Shown: piece by piece, positions 1 through 8,423 of the stretch
How the letters are laid out: each line of letters begins with the position of its first letter
Numbering within the stretch: position 1 is the stretch's first letter
Source: Amblyornis subalaris
Lineage: Eukaryota; Chordata; Aves; Passeriformes; Ptilonorhynchidae
DNA: 64,000 nucleotides
Direction: 5' to 3'
Assembly (NCBI GenBank): GCA_018881555.1
Contig: JACAXG010000079.1
Span: forward strand, 2,226,041-2,290,040
The notes under the pieces: generated by a model
Databases searched by the model: none
Told to the model about the DNA's origin: nothing
The model's input: only the letters and a program-made list of their open reading frames with translations
Program-made: the position numbers and the translations under genes

Positions 1-196
1 ACTGGTGTCTCTCACCATCCTTGAAAGCCTTCAAGACACTAGAAAGGGCAATTGCCCTGCTGCCCTGAGGTTAACTTAACTTTTTGCTCAGGAGATCTCT
101 GAGGGTCTTTTGAAGAGGTTTACAGAGGATGCCACACAATTCCTTTTGGAGAAAGTTAATCATCACCATAGTCCATTTAGTCTTCCAGCAGAACAT

Positions 197-202
197 TTTA
201 TT
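197..202 (-). terminator. UCHL1: UCHL1 polyadenylation signal
   Basis: The only AATAAA on the minus strand downstream of the UCHL1 stop within this window. It predicts a 3' UTR of about 330 bases with cleavage near 175-190. Confidence 0.7.
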
Positions 203-514
203 CTCATTAAGGACAAGGAAATATCAACCAACAACTCAATTAACATGACACAGATCAAACAAGCCCTGTTAAGCATTTTCTACTTAACACGTGAAAAAAG
301 AGTCTAAAGATATCTGATGTGTCCAAACCATTCACATTAAAACTTGAGCTCATCCTTTAGCATAAGCTCAGCTGATGTTGCTTCTGTGTATAGCAAAAGG
401 TGGAAATATTTAAGTTACCAGAACAGCTGTGTTTAACAAGTACTGAAGCACTGGAGTTGAAACTGCATTTACTGGTGTGCTATTAAACTGCTTTCCTTGC
501 ATCTCTTCAGAGTC

Positions 515-601
515 TTAGGCAGACTTGCAGAAAGCCACAGCAGAAAAACGAACTTCTCCTTTTTCACGTTCTGTAAATTGTCTGCAGATCTTAGCAGAAT
601 C
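515..601 (-). CDS. UCHL1: UCHL1 exon 9, coding part with stop
   Basis: 87 bases encode residues 197-224 ([19 protein letters not shown], then SAVAFCKSA) and TAA. The acceptor is atccacaag. The terminal CKSA replaces the mammalian CKAA, for which farnesylation has been reported. Confidence 0.95.
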   Translation of the reverse strand, partial: DSAKICRQFTEREKGEVRFSAVAFCKSA

Positions 602-3600
602 CTTGTGGATGAAAAAATACAGCTGTTTAGGCTAACAAAATGCACTTGCTGTAGAGAACAAGTCTTTGCAGTTCCTCTCCGAGTCCCACCAACTAAGTTG
701 CATAGTCTTATAGCACCAGCTAATAAATACACTTAACAGGTATCTAGCTCTGGGGGACAATACCTTTACTAGTCATAAATTTAGTAGATTTAAGCACAGA
801 CTTGTACAGCAAGTAGGTACAGCCACTATACACCAAAAGCACTCTTCTCACCTTTAAAAGCCTTGCTTTCAGGGAAACAAGCAGTAATGGAGAAGTCTTA
901 CCTTCAACAGCAAGTCATCTGAGCTTGTGCCATGATTTACAGGAAATGGCATACGGCCATCTGTGAAAGAAATACTCCTGAATTAGCAGAACTGAGCATA
1001 GTGGACCCAAACAAGTGCACACATGATGATACTTGGGAAGTCAGAACAAATTGTCAATAGTCTGAGTGAGATGGAAACTGAGTGTTCTCAGCCCTACGGG
1101 TGATGACATGCTTTAGGCCTTCAGTGCAACCCATCATCAGTTAAAATCTTCCGGTGAAGGTACAAATTGTTTTGGCTCTGAGAGCCTTAGCAAACAGTTT
1201 AATTAGCACAAACTATCTCGCCTGAACCCCCAACACTCTTGTGCAGTGTGACGTAGGCCCAGTCCAACTGCAGAGCTCACAGGACCTTACCCAGTTCATA
1301 CAGGTGTCCATCCACATTGACAAACAGGATGAAGTGGAAGTTCACACTGTTGTCCTCAACCTTAAGAGATAGCATTAGATATATTTGTTAGATTGAAGCT
1401 AGTACTGCGAACCCTACTTGTGACTACAGAACAGAGGAGACTTCAACAACAAAGCAAATGACTGAAAGCTTAAGTTCAGCTGAAGAACTCTGTGGCAAGA
1501 GCTCTACAAGGTCAAGCGCCAGAAATCCTAATGTATAGTCATTTTCAGACTGGGTCTGGACCCAAATTTTCAATCCATGTTTGAGCATCATGAAGTCACT
1601 CCAAGACAGGAAGAAATCCTGAACCAGTATTCACCCATGAGTCACTCATTTCTCTTTCCTCATGAACTGTAACACCTATCTCACAGACAAAAAAAATGTA
1701 TTGTTCTACCACCTTCACTAAATACTTTCCAAGATTTTACACATTCATATCTTACCCGACATTGTCCTTCTTGTGCAACAGAATTGTGGACTTCTTGAAT
1801 AGCCTTAAAAGAAAGCAGATACAGGTTACTACATCCTTAAGTGCTGATAGCCGTCAGCAGTTTGTGTAGTTCATATACCTTATTGTTTGCAAAATGCTTA
1901 GCTCTCTCTTCAGGAGACAAATCAGCTGTTTCATCAAGAAACTTCTTCAGGGCAGACCCTTCATCTGCACAAGATGATCAAACATTTTATTCAGTATAGG
2001 TAAAGCATCAGTCACAGTTTAGATGCAGCCCACAGTAGCCAATGCTTTTTGCACTAACTACAAGTCATTGCATTCAGCCTGTAACTATCTCCAACATAAG
2101 CATATTGTAACTACCACTTAAAGGAAGCTATTTATCCAGAAGATATTAGTAACAATCTACACAAACAACCAAAGTGTAGTGCTTCAGGGTACTCTGGATG
2201 CTTGTTTTGGAAGTCACTTTCAAATGGAATTTAGATTTTCTGATTTCCCCACTGCACATTTGGCAGAAGTATTCAATCCTGTTTTGAAGAAATTCAAGAA
2301 AGGTACCGGCCGTAAGGACACATAACTAACACAATAGGGGCAGATGAAATTGTCTCACTGCCTTCAAATGAAGGCAGCACTTGCTCAGGACAGGTTGACT
2401 TTGGTATTCCAGAACATAAATTGGCAGTGCCCTACTAAGACACACTGAGTTCTAGCCTTTCATGAAAGATGTGCTGCATCATTGCTTCGCTCATCAAGAG
2501 TGTTATTTCAGTGAATCCTTCTCAAGAAGAGCAAAGCAAAACCATGCTTAAATGCTCACTATGCCATCCATATGTGTTTTCTTTTGTAGGAAAGAGGAAT
2601 CCCACGCCCCAGAAAGGGTTCAAGTTCTCTTGGAATAATGATAGTTGTATTTTGCAGATCTCTAGTCTTTGAACAAGAAGATAACCCTTTTCTATAGTAA
2701 AAAAACCCATCAAAACTATTACCTCAGTAGGAAAAGTCTCCTTACAAACCCTTATCTATACAACTTTTCCAGCAAAAAACATGTTTTAGACTGATTTACA
2801 GGCTACTCTGAGCACATTGATTTACATTAGAAATAAGTACCATGAAGAACTCCATCTCTTCTATTGCCATCAAGCCCAGTGTCAACAATTACTTCTGAAC
2901 ACAGTACTTCCTAATTACAGACAGACTTTGGCCAGCCTTACTATGTGCCCTTTTCCTTTTCCATTGCTCACTAGGACAATACCTCTCAGCTACCAGAGTC
3001 AGAGCACATTCCCTTCTGCATTTCAGGCAGCAGACTAGTCCACATCCCTCTCTCCAAGAGCTGGAAGACCCACTTACCAACTGCAGCAGTACAGCATGCC
3101 TTAACTTGGCTTGCATGAAAGCCCTGCCTGTCTCCCGAGAGCCCATACCCATTCACTCTGCCATCATAAAAATAGAAATTCAAGCACTTCAGAACATTCA
3201 TACTCACCAAGTTTCACTTTGTCTTTGTTATTAGCAACTGCATGTATCAGACCAATTGTCCCACAGGAGTTACTGACTGTCTGCTTCAGGAAATACACCT
3301 TGGAACTGATTTCTTGGTCCTTTATTTTCTCCATCTGTTGCTTCCTGAAGTTCTCATGCTGTAAACATGTAACTGTTTTAGGCATTTCATCACAGTTGTA
3401 TGCCTGTATGGTGCAAACTACTGGACAGGTAAGTTGTGCAGGAGAATCAGTATCAGGACAGAACAAATATTTACTCAGAAAGTAGACTCTGTAGCACAGG
3501 TCCAGTAAAGCACCATATGTCTAAACTGGATTCAGGCCAACACTTAATGGACTACCTGCATGACTCAGTCATATCCAAAGGCACTGTTCTTAGCTTCTCC

Positions 3601-4994
3601 ATCTGTTCTATACACTGGAAATAGCTTGGGGTGGGAAATAATATAATGGATAAGCTCTTTTATATACTCTCCCTGTTGCTTTGGTCCATTGAACCAGACT
3701 ACTCAGCATGTCTCCACAATAGGCCTTCGTACCTTTAGAGTTATTTCCCTTCATGAGCCCCTCCCCATCAGAACAATGTATAAACAACTGTAAAATCCAT
3801 CACTATTGGAAGGTCATAATCCCTCCTTTTAAGGACCTGTTAATTAAACTTGATTTCAAAGCCCATCTCCTCATTCATTTCCTTAGCATCAAGTGGACTG
3901 AATATATTAAAGCAGTAACATAGGCCTCTCCAGATCCAATGATTCAGCATAGTAATGGAATTGCTATTCCCCACACTCACGATTGCTCATGGTTTTTTTC
4001 CCCCTCAGTCTGATTTACAAAGCAAAGTCTCACAGGAACACTGGGATGGAATAAGAGCCCTTGTTTGGTTGCTCAGCTCATTTTGATTGAGGCTATTTGG
4101 AGGCTGGGACCAAGCACAACACCAGCCACCTATCATGCAAGTGCCAAGCCCCATCCACGCACAACCATCTGATGCTTGGGTGGACGACAGCCACACTCCT
4201 GAAAGCAGCCAGTGCTACCCTGTGCGGGAGGGGACACCCACCTGCTCAGTGAGCGGGAACAGCAGGAGCAGCGCACAGGCTGGGGTCGGCACGGCGCGCA
4301 GCGCCTCATCCTCGAAGCCCAGCACGTCCACGAAGCGCCAGCCGGGACCCACCCCGAGGCGAGACAGCACCTGCACGGGGCACAGAGTACGGGTGGCCCG
4401 GCCGCGCCACGCCCGTCCCCGCGGGGCGCGGCCGCCCCAGCCCCGCCGCGCCCGGTGACACAGCACAACGCGCGGCGCCGCTGCGCCACCTGCCGGCCGC
4501 GCCCGCCCCGGGGGCGCACGGGCTCAGCGCCGCTCCGCAGGTGCGGCCGCGCCCCGCGCAGCACTGCCGCTCCGCGCCCCGCCGGGGCGGGATGCAGAGG
4601 CGCCGTTCCGCGCCCCGGCAAGGCAGGATGCCGGGGGATGGAGGGAGGCGCCGCTCCGCAGGTGCGGCCGCGCCCCAGCGGGGCGGGATGCCGAGGGATG
4701 GAGGGAGGCGCCGTTCCGCAGGTGCGGCCGCGCCCCGCGCAGCGGTACCGCCGCCGCGATCGGCGCTCCCCGGCAGGGCGGGATGCCGAGGGATGGAGGG
4801 AGAAGGGGCGGCGCCCTCCCGCCCGCAGCGGTCCTCCGGCGGCGGCAACTCACTTTGTTCAGCATCTGGAAGACAATGCGGGGGGAAGAAAGCGTGAGTG
4901 CCGGTGAGAGACGGCGCCCCACCACCCGCCCCCAGCCCTGTCCCTGCCGCCCCTCGCGCACCTCAGGGTTGATCTCCATCGGCTGCCAGGCCAT
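515..4994 (-). CDS. UCHL1: UCHL1, ubiquitin carboxyl-terminal hydrolase L1, nine coding exons
   Basis: Seen: coding pieces join as complement(515..601, 902..960, 1291..1360, 1756..1803, 1879..1964, 3208..3358, 4242..4370, 4854..4865, 4962..4994). Every intron is GT-AG and the frame stays open for 224 codons plus TAA. The peptidase C12 catalytic set is present: Q84 (oxyanion), C90 in NSCGTIGL, H162 in VNFHFILF and D177 at the exon 7/8 junction. S18 and I93, the human variant sites, are conserved. Known: UCHL1 is an abundant neuronal and germ-cell cytosolic cysteine protease that binds monoubiquitin and cleaves small carboxyl-terminal adducts. The human protein has 223 residues; the extra residue here lies just before the catalytic His (VEDNSVNFH). 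The carboxyl end is FCKSA, where human has LCKAA. The start is the ATG at 4994, with context gcagccATGG and 11 residues almost matching the mammalian exon 1. Identification is by recalled family sequence and exon phase. Confidence 0.97.
902..960 (-). CDS. UCHL1: UCHL1 exon 8
   Basis: 59 bases complete D177 (third member of the triad) and encode [19 protein letters not shown] (178-196). The acceptor is ctttcacag and the donor gtaaga. Confidence 0.95.
1291..1360 (-). CDS. UCHL1: UCHL1 exon 7 with the catalytic histidine
   Basis: 70 bases encode residues 154-176 ([22 protein letters not shown]) plus one base of the D177 codon. H162 is the catalytic His. One residue more than the human VDDKVNFH precedes it. 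The acceptor is tctcttaag and the donor gtaagg. Confidence 0.95.
1756..1803 (-). CDS. UCHL1: UCHL1 exon 6
   Basis: 48 bases encode [16 protein letters not shown] (residues 138-153). The acceptor is cttttaag and the donor gtaaga. The intron to exon 5 is only 75 bp. Confidence 0.94.
1879..1964 (-). CDS. UCHL1: UCHL1 exon 5
   Basis: 86 bases complete codon 109 (Asp) and encode residues to K137 ([25 protein letters not shown]). The acceptor is cttgtgcag and the donor gtatat. This exon covers most of the flexible loop that crosses the UCH active site. Confidence 0.94.
3208..3358 (-). CDS. UCHL1: UCHL1 exon 4 with the catalytic cysteine
   Basis: 151 bases encode residues 59-108 plus the first base of codon 109. 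The acceptor is gtttacag and the donor gtgagtat. [11 protein letters not shown] opens the exon. Q84 and nucleophile C90 ([16 protein letters not shown]) are here. It ends DKVKL, which diverges from the mammalian DKLGF. Confidence 0.96.
4242..4370 (-). CDS. UCHL1: UCHL1 exon 3
   Basis: 129 bases encode residues 16-58, VLSRLGV... to ...[10 protein letters not shown]. The acceptor is cccgtgcag and the donor gtgggtgt. It carries S18 and the hydrophobic ALLLLFPLT core strand of the UCH fold. Confidence 0.95.
4528..4806. repeat. GC-rich minisatellite in UCHL1 intron 2
   Basis: Four imperfect units each begin cgccg(c/t)tccgc and end near gatggagggagg: 4528-4600 (73 bp), 4601-4648 (48), 4649-4708 (60) and 4709-about 4806. 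Units carry the NotI-like gcggccgc and gggcggg Sp1-type motifs, so copy-number change would also change the number of GC boxes near the promoter. Confidence 0.85.
4854..4865 (-). CDS. UCHL1: UCHL1 exon 2, 12-base microexon
   Basis: Only ATGCTGAACAAA (MLNK, residues 12-15) lies between acceptor cttccag and donor gtgagt. Both flanking introns are phase 0, so skipping it would keep the frame. Human S18 is assigned to exon 3, which fits an equally tiny exon 2 in mammals. Confidence 0.93.
4962..4994 (-). CDS. UCHL1: UCHL1 exon 1 coding part
   Basis: 33 coding bases encode [11 protein letters not shown] and are followed by donor gtgcgcga. The intron to exon 2 is only 96 bp. No upstream ATG is visible between the predicted start site (about 5090) and this ATG. 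Confidence 0.95.
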
Positions 4995-5116
4995 GGCTGC
5001 AGGGCGACGGGGAGCCGGGAAGAAGGCAGGCTGCGCCTCACGCACGACGATGTCCCCGCGGCAGTTCCGCTGCCGAGCCGCTGGCGACGCTGGGGCGCGG
5101 AGCCGCCCACCCGGCT

Positions 5117-5124
5117 CTTATATA
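5117..5124 (-). promoter_or_regulatory. UCHL1: UCHL1 TATA box with adjacent GC box
   Basis: The minus strand reads TATATAAG about 120 bases upstream of the start codon. This predicts transcription start near 5090 and a roughly 95-base 5' UTR. A GGGCGG (Sp1-type) box abuts it at 5126-5131. A TATA box inside a CpG island suits a strongly tissue-specific gene, but usage is inferred. Confidence 0.75.
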
Positions 5125-5345
5125 GGGGCGGGCTGGCCCACTCCGCGCGGCGGCGGGGGGAGAGGGAGGAGCAGGGCACGGCCGAAGTGCGGGGGGGCGC
5201 GGGGCGGAAGGCCCACCATGTGGGGGNCCGGGGGAGCCCGGCCGGGGCCGCGGGGCTCGGGTCGCACCGCCTCCGCGGGAGCGGCGTGCGGCCGGCGGCG
5301 GGGGGGACCCCGGCCCCTGACGCTGATGTGGAGAAAGTGCTGGAA

Positions 5346-6300
5346 GCGGGCCGGCAGCGTGGGCAAGCGGCTGGCATCACCCAGGGCAACAGGTTTCTCC
5401 TTCACCATCAGCCCAGCCCCTGGGCTCCGTTCATCCCGAAAGCCCATGTCTACATTTATGTGCCTGACCGCTCCTAAGCATCAGACCCTGCTCTGTGTGT
5501 GTTGCGTAAAGTATATGATGGTTTTGATATTCCACAAAATCATTAAACACTTGTTTTTAAATTTCCAGTATGATCACAAATCCGACATGAAAGTTTCCTG
5601 TGTGCCGATTGTATCTCTGCAGTTTGAACCAACCCCTGAACCAGTCCAGTGAAGCTGGTTAAAAAATAGCGGGCTTTTTATCTTTTATTCATGACCTGAC
5701 AGTTTCTGCGCACAATGTCTTTGGACTAGAACATGTCTGAACAAGGAAACAAAACCAACCTGCTCAAAACACTAGAAATCACGTGGAATCCCAACAGCCT
5801 TTCAGATTTTACTGGTAAACAGCCTGATGGGAGCCTTGTGGATAAGCGAGATGCTTCACAGTTGTCTTTCAAACAATGCAAATACTGAACAAAAGAGTCA
5901 GCTGAATGTCTGCAGTCCATTTGGTTTTGATGACTTTCTTCCTTTGGTTTTTCACCCTGTTTCAGAACAATTTGGACCCCAGTGCAGCAAAATTTCTAAG
6001 TGCCTGCCTGATTTCAAGCACATTTAAATTAACTTTAGATCTATTGCATATGAAGTTAGTGGGGAATCATTTGCATCAGGTGGTTGCACACAGACGTTTT
6101 TGAACTGAGACCAATTCACCAACATTACTCAGTTTACAATGAACTCCTTGGGAAAGAAGCTTACCATGTAATCTTTGAAATGCGGCCATAACAGGTTCAA
6201 GATGCGGTGTCACACTAGTTCTACCTATAACAAGACTTAGTGAAGAAAAAGCAGGATAGCAAGGTGGGTTTTGTATTTTGTGGCCAAAGCTGGGATGTTT
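5346..6300. other. Intergenic sequence upstream of UCHL1
   Basis: AT-rich beyond the CpG island edge. A plus-strand frame stays open across 4783-5652, mainly through GC-rich DNA. Its last part follows an acceptor-like tttccag near 5568. I do not recognise the product and do not call a gene. Confidence 0.5.
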
Positions 6301-6317
6301 CCAGACAGGATAAAGCC

Positions 6318-6425
6318 TTGAGCAACCTCAGCTGATCTTGTAGCTGATCATGCCTTGAGCAGGAGGTTGGTCTAGAGATATCCTGAGAGCCCTTCCTGAA
6401 TCATCCCCCATGATCCTGTGATTCA
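6318..6425 (+). mobile_element. Old CR1 LINE 3' end fragment
   Basis: Sequence around caggaggttggtctagagat and cctgatcctgtgattc resembles the CR1 3' terminal region (ggttggactagatgat ... ccttccaacc ... tctatgattc) in plus orientation. It is strongly diverged and has no internal coding sequence. Confidence 0.5.
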
Positions 6426-8278
6426 GTCTATCACAGTACAGGGAAGAGCAGTACACACTGTTCAAAACCAAAGATTTCTGGGGAGGACAGGGGAAAGGTT
6501 CACAGTAAATGACAGTATCATTTATTTCTGCTTTTTTTCCCTTTGCTGTAGCTGAAAACAGACTTTGACGCCTATAAGCAAGCTAAAAATTGCCCAAACT
6601 ATTCATTCTATATATGGTATCTTTGACTATCTTTCCTTTATGATGAACTCTTCATGCACTGTAAGATGCAAGGATACCAAAGCAACTTGAATGAACAAGT
6701 CCATGCTAATGGTCCCTGACAGATATGTAGGAAAGATTGAATGCAGCTCTTCTGAGAGGATGGCAAAACACTACAAAAGAGTGCAACCTACAAAAGAGAA
6801 GGCTAAAAGAGACAAGAAAATCCTATTTCTGAACTGTGCAGCAGCAAATGGTGGTTATAACTTCAGCCTGCCTCATCAATGGCAGTGCTTAGATCCCTAG
6901 GTTAGTCATCCCTGGGATAGCTCCTGTGCCTAGGCTGTTGAGAGAGACTGCAAACAGTGATGCAAGTGTAATTTCAGGCTCTGCATGCCATGAACAGCAT
7001 ACAGGAAGTGATAGCAGGAGTGTTTCTATGGAAGAATCTGTCAAATCTATCGATACATTACTTTTAAAATAAACAGGAAGTGTAACAATATGAAAATGTT
7101 ACTGTTGCATAAAGATGCCTGTCTCCAGAAAGTCACATAAGACATGAGTGCTGTGTCATATGCAGGCCCCATCCACCCCATTGCAAAGATGAAGGAAGTC
7201 TCTGGACTATCTTTCTTCAAAGCAGGTATATGTGCCTAACAAATTTAATCCAATTCATTCCATTACTGCAATAAAATCAAAACTCAACTGGAAAAGTGAC
7301 TGGACATACTTGTGAACTTTCTGCACTGTCCAAATGTAATAATAGTACTTTTGGTGTTCAATACTGTTCACAGTGTAAAGGTTTTGCTCAGATGTCTGAT
7401 CTAGAAAGTGTGCAGAGGGGAATCTTTGCTACATGTATGATCTTTTGGTAGATTTCTTTCTCTTAGATGTAGGACTTGGTGTCGGTATTTACCTTCTCAC
7501 CATGTTCCAGTTGAAGGTTTACATAAGGAAGAACTAGACCTGTAGTGAAGGGCTGTTCCTGAGTTCAGAGGGCCTCCTAACAAAAGTACCTATAACAAGT
7601 AAGGTGGTGAAGGAGGCAAAGCTGGCCTTAGACAATGCAGAGCTCCTGAAATGGAAGCTGAGGCTGTAAACTATCCTTTAGAAAATAATTTTCCTATTGT
7701 CCTGTCAAAATCTAAGCCCCGAGGCAGTCCAAGTCCACATCTTCTGCTGCAGTATCTTCACCTGTCTGGGAAACATCTCAGATCTGTGCCTTTCTTCATT
7801 TTCTTATAATGACTCACTTCTCAAAAGAAGGTTTCCAAACCCATTCCTGGAAACACCTCCTTAATTCTCTACTTTCTAAACAAACAATTATTGTCCATAG
7901 CTGGCTGGTGGTGCCCAGGGCAGCAGGATGCAGGTATGGTGGTGCAGGTGCTGGAGCCACAGGGATCCATTACTGCATGTCACCATTCTCCTGGTAAATG
8001 CCTATTTGCATTTACCCTACAGTGAGTGGAAGGTGTTTGAGAGAACTGTTCTGACTAACCGTAAGTACCTCTGCTGGCTTGGGGATAAATCCTGCCTGAG
8101 AGTAAATCCTGCAGTTAACTCAGTTTTACCACAGCAGTGTGCTTGAGAGAGGTTGACTTACACACAAATGCAGCATCCGTGAAGGTTTGCTAGGACTACA
8201 CCTGAGAAAGTTGTGGATGGAGCAATGTTGATGCAGTGCCATGCTCCCTTTGGCATGCCTCCTGCTGTGACAGTGTCT
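6426..8278. other. Intergenic, no recognised feature
   Basis: Unique-looking AT-rich DNA. Short open frames here have no recognisable domain, and I see no splice-consistent coding pattern. Confidence 0.6.
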
Positions 8279-8423
8279 CTGGAGCTGTAAGCTTTGTGGC
8301 TCTCAACCCTAGCCCTAATGGCAGCTCTGGGCTGAGGCTGTGGCCCAGAGGAGAAAGGTGTGAACAAATGTGCCCCTGGAGCTGTAGGATTATGGCTCTC
8401 CAAATCCTAATCCTAACCCTAAC
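8279..8423. repeat. 97-bp diverged tandem duplication ending in telomere-like repeats
   Basis: Copies at 8279-8319 and 8376-8423 both start ctggagctgta, continue with tggctctc and end in CCTAA-type hexamers. The second copy ends cctaatcctaaccctaac, about three units of the vertebrate telomere repeat on its C-rich strand. Confidence 0.7.

Larger units (their letters stand above)
965..4240 (-). other. UCHL1: UCHL1 introns 3-7
   Basis: Intron sizes between exons are 330 (7-8), 395 (6-7), 75 (5-6), 1243 (4-5) and 883 (3-4) bp. I see no repeat, RNA gene or second open frame of note inside them. The 1.24-kb intron is ordinary AT-rich sequence. Confidence 0.8.
4215..5345. promoter_or_regulatory. 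CpG island over UCHL1 promoter and exons 1-3
   Basis: A GC-rich, CpG-dense block starts at exon 3 and runs through the minisatellite, exons 2 and 1, the TATA box and about 200 bp upstream. One N sits at 5227. Long open frames on both strands here result from high GC and are not taken as genes. Confidence 0.85.

Noticed and set aside
469..736. Overlapping plus and minus frames around the UCHL1 last exon
   Set aside because: These frames differ from the spliced UCHL1 frame; the real coding piece is 515-601 on the minus strand.
4133..5447. Several 100-289-codon frames on both strands in the UCHL1 CpG island
   Set aside because: GC-rich sequence has few stop codons; translations are Arg/Pro/Ala/Gly-rich without domains, and the real exons in this stretch are the three UCHL1 exons.
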